Positions 1 through 8,122 of a DNA stretch of 64,000 bases are shown here, in pieces. The notes beneath the pieces are model-generated. The model saw only the letters and a program-made list of their open reading frames with translations. It was not told the origin of the DNA and searched no databases. Source of the stretch: Anaerolineaceae bacterium. GTDB taxonomy: Bacteria; Chloroflexota; Anaerolineae; Anaerolineales; Anaerolineaceae. Position 1 is the first letter of the stretch; each line of letters starts with the position of its first letter. The translations under genes and the position numbers were made by a program. The DNA lies in contig JAENYZ010000001.1 of NCBI GenBank assembly GCA_016841525.1, positions 248,001 through 312,000 on the forward strand. The letters are read 5' to 3'.

Positions 1-79
1 ACCTTAGCTACTGAGCTCAGCTTTGAATAGATCCTGACGAATAAATATATATGATAATTACCAGTAAAAGGATAGATTT

Positions 80-1357
80 TTGAAGAAATTCACACAATAC
101 TTCTTGGTCTTGTTTTTCTTAATATTGCTTTTTGTGCCTGTTTCCTGGCTGACAAATATCGGCGCTTCCCCCGAGGAATCGGTGGTCGAGGCAAGGACCC
201 TGATCGCCTTAGAACCTGCGTCCAATCCGAACCTTGGTCGTGCCCTTGATTTCATTGAACAGGGAAACTATCGCGATGCTGCTGAAATTCTGATCAACCT
301 TTACACCAGTGCTTCTTTTGTCAACAAATTTGAACGTGCAACAAGCGATCAATTCCCCTTCCGAATGCCAATTATCCAGTTTTCAAAAGCCCTTGATAGA
401 GGGATCATAAAAATTGCTTACGGCTTCCTCAAAGACTCAGCCATACCGGCGGATATGACTTCGGATATTTATTATGATAAAACAAATAACCAGCTGGTAT
501 TTTCACCAAATCTTTTTGATGATGTTACAAAGGAGGCAATTGACAAACGCATCATTAATTACGAAGAGATCATTCAATCACATCCCGATAAAAATTTTTA
601 TCTGTATTACCATCAAACCCTTGAAAATTCCGAGTTCCATCCTTTAAGCGCCAGCTTTGCTTATGCAGATAAGAGTCAATCCATCGGCTATTTCGAAGAG
701 AACTTACCTGAGAATTTGGTTTTGAAGAAGTTTATGCTTGAAGGAATGGAAGATCATCTAGAAAATTATTATCGGACAGATCACCATTGGAATGTGTATG
801 GCATTTTAAAAGCCTATGGGGATATCCATGACATGCTCGCTTCTAATTACCCCGGCATTTCACCGATGCTTGAGTACAAAGACATCCTTAAATTCCCGGA
901 TATTGAATTTTTAGGATTGATGGCGCGCCGAACTTTTTATCCTATCAAAGGTGATGATTTTGCTGTGGAAATTGTGGACTTTCCAGCCTATGAGATGAAA
1001 GTCAACGACCAGCTCATCGAACAGAACCAGAGGCAAGCCTATTTCGAGGGAAATTATTCAAACGTGCCTTACACCAACCACTACAATGAGTTTTACGGCT
1101 ATGTCACCAATTACACAGAATACACCTTTGAAAACGACTCAAACCGCAATTTGTTATTCATTGGTTCATCGTACAGATATGCATTGGACCCACTGGTTGC
1201 ATCGCATTATAAAAAGACATACTGTATCGATTTGCGTTATTTCACAGATTTCTCTTTTTCAGAATTTTTGGCTGAGCATGACGTGGATGATATACTAATA
1301 ATTGGTGATAACGATGTCGCCTTTGAAGATCTTGAATATTGGAAGATTAACCCTTAA
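80..1357 (+). CDS. DHHW/SGNH-like membrane-anchored protein, putative polysaccharide O-acylation factor
   Basis: The protein has an N-terminal hydrophobic segment (residues 7-25) that should anchor it with the bulk outside the membrane. It carries a D-H-H-W motif at residues 234-237, the signature of the DHHW/AlgX-AlgJ type SGNH-like family that takes part in O-acetylation of exported polysaccharides. A GSSY near residue 363 may be the nucleophile block, though this order is unusual. The start is TTG at 80 with only a weak purine stretch before it. The next gene, an AMP-forming ligase, starts 14 bases downstream and an acyl carrier protein follows, so the three probably form the tail of an acylation operon. 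In such operons an MBOAT acyltransferase is usually adjacent; it would lie upstream of the window, where nothing more than ten open codons (to base 30) is visible. The family assignment rests mainly on DHHW. Confidence 0.72.
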   Translation: MKKFTQYFLVLFFLILLFVPVSWLTNIGASPEESVVEARTLIALEPASNPNLGRALDFIEQGNYRDAAEILINLYTSASFVNKFERATSDQFPFRMPIIQFSKALDRGIIKIAYGFLKDSAIPADMTSDIYYDKTNNQLVFSPNLFDDVTKEAIDKRIINYEEIIQSHPDKNFYLYYHQTLENSEFHPLSASFAYADKSQSIGYFEENLPENLVLKKFMLEGMEDHLENYYRTDHHWNVYGILKAYGDIHDMLASNYPGISPMLEYKDILKFPDIEFLGLMARRTFYPIKGDDFAVEIVDFPAYEMKVNDQLIEQNQRQAYFEGNYSNVPYTNHYNEFYGYVTNYTEYTFENDSNRNLLFIGSSYRYALDPLVASHYKKTYCIDLRYFTDFSFSEFLAEHDVDDILIIGDNDVAFEDLEYWKINP

Positions 1358-1371
1358 AAAAGGACCTGACC

Positions 1372-2979
1372 ATGATCGTAAAAAACATAGCGTACGCCTG
1401 CCTCACACAGCATTGTGAAAATGGGTATGAAGAAAAAGAAATAATTAACTGGATCCATAATGACCTCTCAGAAACCAGGTTCACTTATGGTGAATTTGAA
1501 CGTGAATCTAACCAGATTGCCAATATTTTGAAGGATTTAGGCATCCATGCGCAAGAAGTTGTCAGTATTTTCCTCCCAAGAAGTCCAAAATTAATCACAA
1601 GCTTCTTTGGTATCCAAAAATTGCAGGCAATGTCCTGTATTCTATTCTCAACTTTAGGTGAGGATGCCTTACTTGACAGGTTGGGGAACAGCCAGGCAAA
1701 AGTCATCATTACAAAAAACAGCCTTGTCAGAAAGATACTGGCAATTAAAGATCAATTGCCTGAATTAGAAAAAATACTTGTCGTTGATAAAGAGGAACAT
1801 CGTGACGATTTTATCTTCAGCCTGCCAGCATTGCTGAAAGATGCTGATCCAGAATTTGACTATCCGTATCAAGTAGATGCAGAAACACCGGCTTTCTTGC
1901 AGTACACCTCGGGGTCAACGGGCAAGCCCAAAGGCGCCTTGCATGTTCACGGGGCAATCCTGGATATTATTCAATCCTTTCAAGAAATTTTATTGCCTGA
2001 ATCTGATGATCTGTATTGGTGCACAGCAGATCCCGCTTGGATTACCGGTTTATCATACGGCATCATCGCACCACTGAGCACAATGACAGACAGCATACAA
2101 TTCGGTGGGACCTACAATGCTGACAATTGGTTGAAAATTCTTAAAGACAAACAGGTAAACATCTGGTACACCGCGCCAACAGCGCTCAGGATGTTGATGC
2201 AAGAAGATGATGAAAAATTTGACGAGATTCGATCCAACTGCTTAAAGCGGATTTACAGCGTTGGTGAGCCATTAAACCCTGAAATTTATCATTGGGGAAA
2301 AAAGGTGTTTGATACCGAAGTGTATGATAACTGGTTCCAATCTGAAACAGGTAGCATCATGATTGCAAACCGCCCAGAACTGGCGGTAAAACCCGGTTCA
2401 ATGGGCAAACCCAGGTCCGGTATTGAGGTCTTCATCTTGGATGATGATATGCAAGAACGTCCAGTTGGCTTACAGGGTCACCTGACCTTGAAGAAGGGCT
2501 GGCGGTCCATGTTCAGAACTTATTTCCACAAAGAAGATGCGTATGCGGATAAATTCCGTGGTGAATTTTATATTACTGGCGATCTTGCCTACCGGGATGA
2601 GGAGGGGTATTTCTGGTACGTGAGCCGTTCTGATGATGTTATAAACACCGCTGGCCACCTGGTAGGCCCATTTGAGGTCGAAAGCGCACTGCTGGAAATT
2701 GAGGAAATCGCAGACGCTGCGGTCATTGGTGCTGACGATCCGCTCTTGCACAAAAAAATTGTTGCCTACATCGTCCTGCCAGAAGATGTAAAATGGGATC
2801 GCTCCCTCGAGTTGAAATGCCGAATTTATATATCCAACAAGGTATCAACGGTGGCAATCCCTTCTGAATTCATTATTACTGACAAAATACCAAAAAATCA
2901 AAGTGGGAAAATTCTTCGGCGCGTACTCAAAGCCTATTACGAAGGCGAAGACCCCGGTGATATTTCTACAATGGAGTAA
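1372..2979 (+). CDS. AMP-forming acyl-CoA synthetase / acyl-ACP ligase
   Basis: This is a member of the ANL adenylating superfamily. The phosphate-binding loop TSGSTGKPKG is at residues 179-188. The C-terminal NQSGKILRR places the catalytic lysine near K513, and the hinge region YITGDLA is present. Length (535) matches acetyl- and medium-chain acyl-CoA synthetases. It sits between a DHHW protein and an acyl carrier protein, with 5 bases to the latter. It may therefore load an acyl group onto that carrier, as DltA does for DltC, rather than make free acyl-CoA. The sequence resembles acetyl/acyl-CoA synthetases more than amino acid adenylation domains, so acetate or a short acyl acid is a more likely substrate than alanine. 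Substrate is not decidable from sequence here. Confidence 0.85.
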   Translation: MIVKNIAYACLTQHCENGYEEKEIINWIHNDLSETRFTYGEFERESNQIANILKDLGIHAQEVVSIFLPRSPKLITSFFGIQKLQAMSCILFSTLGEDALLDRLGNSQAKVIITKNSLVRKILAIKDQLPELEKILVVDKEEHRDDFIFSLPALLKDADPEFDYPYQVDAETPAFLQYTSGSTGKPKGALHVHGAILDIIQSFQEILLPESDDLYWCTADPAWITGLSYGIIAPLSTMTDSIQFGGTYNADNWLKILKDKQVNIWYTAPTALRMLMQEDDEKFDEIRSNCLKRIYSVGEPLNPEIYHWGKKVFDTEVYDNWFQSETGSIMIANRPELAVKPGSMGKPRSGIEVFILDDDMQERPVGLQGHLTLKKGWRSMFRTYFHKEDAYADKFRGEFYITGDLAYRDEEGYFWYVSRSDDVINTAGHLVGPFEVESALLEIEEIADAAVIGADDPLLHKKIVAYIVLPEDVKWDRSLELKCRIYISNKVSTVAIPSEFIITDKIPKNQSGKILRRVLKAYYEGEDPGDISTME

Positions 2980-2984
2980 ACAAA

Positions 2985-3221
2985 ATGGCGATTACAGAAA
3001 AATTGACACAGGTTTTTAGGGAAGTCTTTGATGACAATACTTTGGTCCTGACAGATGAAATGACTGCCGACGATGTGGATGCCTGGGATTCTCTCTCGCA
3101 TGTAAACCTGATGATTGCAATTGAGATTGCTTTCGGGATTGAATTCAAACAAAACGAGATTCAAAGTTTTGCAAATGTTGGAGAATTACGTCAGAGCATT
3201 GAAGAAAAGCTGGGAAAATAA
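2985..3221 (+). CDS. Acyl carrier protein
   Basis: This 78-residue protein has the phosphopantetheine attachment motif D-S-L at residues 35-37 (Ser36) in a helix-rich acidic context typical of carrier proteins. It lies 5 bases after the acyl ligase and is likely cotranscribed with it and the DHHW protein. A stand-alone carrier in this position is expected to shuttle an activated acyl group to a membrane acyltransferase, by analogy with DltC, rather than serve fatty acid synthesis, since no fab genes are near. The context is inference; the carrier protein call is firm. Confidence 0.88.
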   Translation: MAITEKLTQVFREVFDDNTLVLTDEMTADDVDAWDSLSHVNLMIAIEIAFGIEFKQNEIQSFANVGELRQSIEEKLGK

Positions 3222-3296
3222 AGGATAGAACACGAAATTCTACCGCCCTCTAAATTTCCAAGTGTTTTTGCCGATTTCTCGACCGATAATCGGAAC

Positions 3297-4454
3297 TTAG
3301 CGTACGCCGCTCAGTGTATCTTTCCAGGCATGATATGCTTTTGATTCTTGAACTTCAACATCCTCAAATGCAAGCATCTGCCCAGGTTCAACCTTATGCT
3401 TAATAACAACATCATAAATCAACCCAATCGGAATGTGATTGGGGGCATCCGCAATAGGAATTGCTTCTCCACGAACGTGGAAATTCCGGTCTTCACGCTT
3501 GATGACCGTCCCAGGTTTTAACACATGTTTCGCGATTGTGCACACACTTGCCTTCGGTTTCAATCCATTGTTCAACAAAACCCCCTTTCCTTGCAGCACC
3601 TGTCGAATCGTCACTGGGATCTCCAGGTAGATCAGGTGAAAACTTTGAAGCATCGTGTAAAACGGTCCTTCCCCCAATTTCAGATACTCAAATGTTGGTG
3701 CTTCAACTGAATCATATTCAACGGTGATAAACACTCCCGCAGGAAACCTCCGTTTTGCTTTTTGACTGCACAGCAAGTAATCACTGATGGGCTGCCCGAT
3801 TTCTTTTGCGCGTAGGGCAAGTTTTTGCGCACCTTCAGAGATGTCCATACTTTCGTATCCATACAATCCCTGCTTGCCAATAACGGCACCCAAACCATTT
3901 GCGACAAAAACCTGTTCAATCTGGATCTTTGTCCCATCCGTTGCACCAGTCACCTGTTCCACAGAAATGCCCTGCTTCTCTGCCCAATATGCCATTTCAT
4001 CAGGTGTCGGGGTCAGATTCAGAAAACCTTTTAAATTCCCGTAAACAAGGGGTTTAAAACCAACTTCAAGGAGCTTTCTATTCAATGCCGCAAGTGCACC
4101 AGGTTGATCCCCCTCCGCCTCTGTGATCAAGCCTTTCTCAGCCAGGTAGGTGCCGGTTGTAACATGGAGCTCGGCATCCATGGTGACTACAGGAAGCCCA
4201 GCATCCATCACCTGGCAGAGCACTTCTGTTACATAAACCGGGTTGCCATTGCATTCCACAACCAAATCGCTGTGTTCAATCAAATCCTGGACCGAATGGG
4301 TGTGAACGCCTCCATCAGGAAAGTCCGTCAAATCCCTTTGTGTTAGGATGCGGGAAACTTCCATGTCAGGCAACCTGTCTATAGTTCGCTGCAGTCCGCT
4401 GCCAATGAACCCTGTGCCAATTATTCCGATTTTGTAAATTTCTTTTGATTTCAT
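3297..4454 (-). CDS. NAD(P)-dependent Rossmann oxidoreductase with C-terminal SAF domain
   Basis: A glycine-rich nucleotide-binding motif GIIGTGFIGSG lies at the N-terminus, followed by a dehydrogenase-like middle part. The C-terminal 90 residues, rich in P-G-x-V-I and P-I-G-L patterns, look like an SAF (antifreeze/CpaB/flagellar-basal) domain. This Rossmann-SAF arrangement is known in uncharacterised homoserine-dehydrogenase-like proteins found in sugar biosynthesis loci. I prefer ATG at 4454 because it places the glycine motif at about residue 10; a TTG at 4520 would add 22 residues, and neither has a clear ribosome binding site. It follows the amidotransferase gene closely and is probably cotranscribed. 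Reaction and substrate are unknown. Confidence 0.75.
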   Translation of the reverse strand: MKSKEIYKIGIIGTGFIGSGLQRTIDRLPDMEVSRILTQRDLTDFPDGGVHTHSVQDLIEHSDLVVECNGNPVYVTEVLCQVMDAGLPVVTMDAELHVTTGTYLAEKGLITEAEGDQPGALAALNRKLLEVGFKPLVYGNLKGFLNLTPTPDEMAYWAEKQGISVEQVTGATDGTKIQIEQVFVANGLGAVIGKQGLYGYESMDISEGAQKLALRAKEIGQPISDYLLCSQKAKRRFPAGVFITVEYDSVEAPTFEYLKLGEGPFYTMLQSFHLIYLEIPVTIRQVLQGKGVLLNNGLKPKASVCTIAKHVLKPGTVIKREDRNFHVRGEAIPIADAPNHIPIGLIYDVVIKHKVEPGQMLAFEDVEVQESKAYHAWKDTLSGVR

Positions 4455-4535
4455 GCTTGCCGCTGTTCGAATACTTTGTTGATTTGAGTTCTCATATACT
4501 TTCCAATAGTTCAAACCCAAATTAAATATACCATT

Positions 4536-5717
4536 CTAATACAGGCGAGGTGCATTATTGATTGTACGAACAGTCTCTTCAAAATCAACTCCGACCTGGT
4601 CGCAATACCATTGAATAGCATTGAACCGTGGAAGGTTTTCCCTCTTAAGAAGGCGCAGTGCTTGCTCCCTTGTAATTCGACCTTCACGGATTTGATTGCT
4701 TCGAAAAGTGTCATTGATGGTTAAACCAGACATCATATAGTACATATAATCAGACAGTGGCACCGTTCCATCATCAATTCGCCAGGTGCTAGGTGTTTCA
4801 TCTGATGTTTCCCAGCCGTATTCTTCGATCAGGGTTTTGTTAACCACTTCTTCATCCCAACGAAGGTAATCAAATAGACGTAGATAATTATGCGGAATGA
4901 CATAAAAAGAAAGATAGCCGCCAATTGTATCAATCAATGACCTGTTGATGTAAGAGGGATTATCGACATACTTCCTGAGATAGCTGAAAATCATATTCAA
5001 TTTGTCTGCTGCCGAATTATCTGAGCTTTCAAAATGTGGTTTAATACCCGAAAATCCAGCTTTGAAATATGTATGTTCAAAGGGGGTTGCACATAAGACA
5101 ATCAGGTCTCGCCCAAGTTTCTTGCCAACCTGGTTCGCGTGGTAGAAAAATTGTTGGCCGACGCTGGTTAATAATGGGATTGTTCCCAAATCGGGCTTTT
5201 TCAGCCAAGCCAGAAGGTTCGCTTTGATGTTCGCTTTCTTTCGGTCAAGGTCAGCTTTAATCACAATTTGCTCAACGCCAAGTGTTTCACACATCCGTTT
5301 CTGGTTTCTGTGTGCCATATCGGTGGCAACACCCCAATCATACGTAAAGGCAACAGCATCGAGTCCCAAAACCTTTTTAACAAGATGCAAACCATAACTG
5401 CTGTCACGCCCGCCGCTAAAGGACACCACACATTTAACATTGCCATCAGAGTCTCTATTGTTGTCAAGTAAGGCTTGCAGGGCATCCATCCCTAAAAGAT
5501 TTTTCTTTTCATAATGATGACAAAAATTACAGACACCATCTTCATCAAATTCAACAAATGGAAATGTTTCGGGTAGTACACATCTCGTACATCGCTGCAG
5601 TTGGTCCACCTTTTCTTTTGCTTTCATAAATTCATCAACAAGCACCTGGTTGTGAAAATTTTCGTAGCTTATAGATGCAGGAATTTGTCGATTTCCACTC
5701 AATTCTTCAATTGTCAT
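4536..5717 (-). CDS. N-acetyl sugar amidotransferase (WbpG/PseA-type PP-loop enzyme)
   Basis: The PP-loop ATP pyrophosphatase signature SFSGGRDSS is at residues 99-107. It is preceded by two cysteine pairs (C43/C46 and C63/C66) in the C-x-x-C arrangement typical of the WbpG/PseA family, which probably bind zinc. Family members convert an acetamido group on a nucleotide sugar to an acetamidino group using ammonia supplied by HisH/HisF-like partners. Length (393) is usual. No HisH or HisF homolog is encoded in the window, so the ammonia donor is unclear. The nearby operon apparently makes UDP-ManNAc3NAcA, which is the substrate class of WbpG in Pseudomonas O5, so a modification of that sugar is plausible. 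The gene starts at ATG 5717 and heads a two-gene unit with the Rossmann-SAF gene. Confidence 0.82.
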   Translation of the reverse strand: MTIEELSGNRQIPASISYENFHNQVLVDEFMKAKEKVDQLQRCTRCVLPETFPFVEFDEDGVCNFCHHYEKKNLLGMDALQALLDNNRDSDGNVKCVVSFSGGRDSSYGLHLVKKVLGLDAVAFTYDWGVATDMAHRNQKRMCETLGVEQIVIKADLDRKKANIKANLLAWLKKPDLGTIPLLTSVGQQFFYHANQVGKKLGRDLIVLCATPFEHTYFKAGFSGIKPHFESSDNSAADKLNMIFSYLRKYVDNPSYINRSLIDTIGGYLSFYVIPHNYLRLFDYLRWDEEVVNKTLIEEYGWETSDETPSTWRIDDGTVPLSDYMYYMMSGLTINDTFRSNQIREGRITREQALRLLKRENLPRFNAIQWYCDQVGVDFEETVRTINNAPRLY

Positions 5718-5976
5718 TGGGTTACTCCACTCTCTATTAATAAACCTAAGTAATACTTGTATAAAAAGATCTAGATAAATTTCTGTAAATCCAGAGCATT
5801 GATTTTACTTGATTTTGACTCTCATGGCATCCTGATTTTATCTTTGCTCTCCTCAGATTCACACGGCAATTGATTAAAGCCATTATAATGAATAAAGCAA
5901 AATATGAGCAGAAGAACCCGATCATTGCAATGTTTGAATCTCAAAACTTTTGCTGTTTTTGCTTAGAACTGTAAAT

Positions 5977-6004
5977 TTGACTTAGAATATTGAATGCGTA
6001 TAAT
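5977..6004 (+). promoter_or_regulatory. Sigma-70-type promoter before the C-methyltransferase gene
   Basis: TTGACT (5977-5982) and TATAAT (5999-6004) are separated by 16 bases. The ATG at 6016 begins only 12 bases after the -10 box and no ribosome binding site lies between, so the transcript would be leaderless or nearly so. The rest of the 298-base divergent gap (5718-6015) is AT-rich with no other feature seen. Confidence 0.6.
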
Positions 6005-6015
6005 AATTACCTATT

Positions 6016-7221
6016 ATGAAAATTACTCATTGTCCGATTAGCGGCAGCTCAAGAGGGGTCACCTACCTCGATCTTGGAAAAGTCCCCCTGGTTAACAATC
6101 TATGCGATACACGGGAAGAATCCCTTGAAGTTGAGCGATTCCCGCTTGCAATCCAATTATTCCCTGAGAGCAAACTAACATGCTTAACCGATGTTGTCGA
6201 CAAAGATAAATTATTTCAAAATTATCTTTATCGGTCCAATGTCAATAAACCATATTTACAACATTGTTCTCAAATGTTTGATTATTTGACTGGGTATGTT
6301 GATTTGAAACCAGGGGACATTGTTGTCGATATTGGCGGCAACGATGGTTCATTGCTTTTAGAGTTTCGAAAGAAAAATACGGATCTGAAATTGATCAACG
6401 TTGACGCGAGCCAGAGTTTTAAGGAAATCAACATTGAAGCTGGCATTGCGTATTTCAATGAGTACTTTGGTGAAGATACCGTTTTGCCTCAGAAAGCAAA
6501 ATTGATCACCTCAACCAATGTCTTTCAGCATACCCAACCCATACGTTCTTTTGTGAAAGGCATTTACAACAACCTGGAAAACAACGGCATTTGGAGTCTT
6601 GAATTCCCTTACATCCTTACAACCCTGCTCAACGATAATTACGACCAGATTTACCATGAACATGTATATTATTTTAACCTTCAGAACATTATGGACCTGG
6701 CTAACCAGGAAGGCTTGAAAGTAATCAATGTGTCCTACCATGATATGCACGCCGGCACACTGAGGGTATTGATGACAAAAAAATCGTCTCACAGAAACCA
6801 GGACATCACCATCCCATCTTTCTTAAATTTGGAGAAAACGATCACTGAAGAATCATGCGTTCGCTGGGGAAAGCGAACCCATGAAAAGATCGATGAATTC
6901 AAAAATTACATCAAGGATCTGGTTTCACAAAAGAAGCGCATAGCTGGATTTGGCGCGGCAGCGAAAGGCTGTGTGTTTTTAAACTCAGTTGGGATCGACG
7001 ACTCAATGATTGAATTTATTATTGACGACACCCCTTTCAAGCAGGGAAAATATGTCCCTGGCACGGGCATCAAGGTCGTGTCAAGGGAAGCACTCAAGGA
7101 AAACAAAATCGATTACATTCTCATCCTTGCCCATAATTTCAAAGATTACATTATTGATTCACTGAAAGGGCAATATGATGGCGAATTCATTGTCATGTTC
7201 CCGGACATCAAGAAGTACTGA
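6016..7221 (+). CDS. SAM-dependent sugar C-methyltransferase (NovU/TylCIII-like)
   Basis: Three parts fit the sugar C-methyltransferase family: an N-terminal segment of about 80 residues that normally binds zinc, a central SAM-binding domain with VDIGGNDGS at about residues 104-112, and a C-terminal domain beginning near FGAAAKG. These enzymes methylate a carbon of dTDP- or GDP-keto-deoxysugars. The N-terminal zinc cysteines are incomplete (the first C-x-x-C reads C-P-I-S), so metal binding may be weakened or lost. Expression probably starts at the promoter just upstream with a near-leaderless message. A second methyltransferase gene follows after 41 bases. No keto-deoxysugar synthesis genes are in the window, so the acceptor sugar is unknown. 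Confidence 0.82.
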   Translation: MKITHCPISGSSRGVTYLDLGKVPLVNNLCDTREESLEVERFPLAIQLFPESKLTCLTDVVDKDKLFQNYLYRSNVNKPYLQHCSQMFDYLTGYVDLKPGDIVVDIGGNDGSLLLEFRKKNTDLKLINVDASQSFKEINIEAGIAYFNEYFGEDTVLPQKAKLITSTNVFQHTQPIRSFVKGIYNNLENNGIWSLEFPYILTTLLNDNYDQIYHEHVYYFNLQNIMDLANQEGLKVINVSYHDMHAGTLRVLMTKKSSHRNQDITIPSFLNLEKTITEESCVRWGKRTHEKIDEFKNYIKDLVSQKKRIAGFGAAAKGCVFLNSVGIDDSMIEFIIDDTPFKQGKYVPGTGIKVVSREALKENKIDYILILAHNFKDYIIDSLKGQYDGEFIVMFPDIKKY

Positions 7222-7262
7222 GGATTTTCAAAAACTTTGCAAAGCGCCTAAAGGATAAAGAT

Positions 7263-7955
7263 ATGCAATTTGAATATGAATATGGGACAGATTCTCTTGG
7301 CAAACGGAATTGGCATGAAGAAGATGATCCCTGGAAAGCACAAAATATTTATAAAATTTTAGACAAAAACAAGATCCAGCCCAATAACATTTGCGAAATT
7401 GGTTATGGCGCTGGCGGTCTGCTTGTAAGTTTAGCAAATTATTATGACAAAAACGTTGATTTTTATGGGTACGAAACCTCGGAACAAGCATTTGAAATTG
7501 CCAAATTAAGAGAACAAGAAAATATTCATTATTATCTCAAAGATTTACTCAAAACCGATGCCCATTACGACGTTGTGATGGCGATCAATGTGTTCACGCA
7601 TGTCAGGGATTACCTGGGTTTCTTAAGTCGACTTCGATCAAAGGGAGAATACAAAGTCTTCCATATTCCACTGCAAATTACTTTTTATTCCGTGTTAAGA
7701 AGCCGTTATTTTGCAAATAAAGAGTACATGCGCAGCAGTCTGCATCACTTTAACAAAGACACGGCTCTTGGTACATTGCAAGGCACGGGCTATGAAATCA
7801 TTGATTATATATTTACTTCCCGCTCACTGGACCTGTCTGATCCTGAAGGAAAAGATAAGCTTTGGAAATTCCCCAGGAAAATCATGCATGCAATCAACCC
7901 CAATCTTGCGGCGAAATTGCTAGGTGGTTTCTCACTGATGATTTTAGCCAGGTAG
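7263..7955 (+). CDS. Class I SAM-dependent methyltransferase
   Basis: The SAM-binding motif I reads EIGYGAGG at residues 45-52, followed by an acidic residue at the end of strand 2 (Y-G-Y-E at about 70). Size (230) matches small stand-alone methyltransferases. The ATG at 7263 has a good ribosome binding site (AAAGGAT, 7 bases upstream). It lies 41 bases after the sugar C-methyltransferase and upstream of a flippase, so it probably methylates a polysaccharide precursor or glycan end, but the acceptor cannot be read from the sequence. Confidence 0.75.
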   Translation: MQFEYEYGTDSLGKRNWHEEDDPWKAQNIYKILDKNKIQPNNICEIGYGAGGLLVSLANYYDKNVDFYGYETSEQAFEIAKLREQENIHYYLKDLLKTDAHYDVVMAINVFTHVRDYLGFLSRLRSKGEYKVFHIPLQITFYSVLRSRYFANKEYMRSSLHHFNKDTALGTLQGTGYEIIDYIFTSRSLDLSDPEGKDKLWKFPRKIMHAINPNLAAKLLGGFSLMILAR

Positions 7956-8122
7956 TTAGAACTAGCCGCTGTTTGGAATAAGCGATTTGGGGGAAAATTT
8001 AGAAAAATTCTTTTTATTCAGACAGCGATTATTTTTGATAGATTAAAGTTGATGGAAAATTTCTTAGTGCAGAAAAAATTAGAGTTTTATCTTACTGCTG
8101 CGATTATCAATTGGATTATTGA

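Noticed and set aside
3271-3293. CCGAT/ATCGG hairpin between the ACP and the Rossmann-SAF gene as a terminator
   Set aside because: The stem is only 5 bp and no T-run follows on either strand.
4455-4520. TTG start at 4520 lengthening the Rossmann-SAF protein by 22 residues
   Set aside because: It pushes the nucleotide-binding glycine motif away from the N-terminus and has no ribosome binding site; ATG 4454 is preferred.
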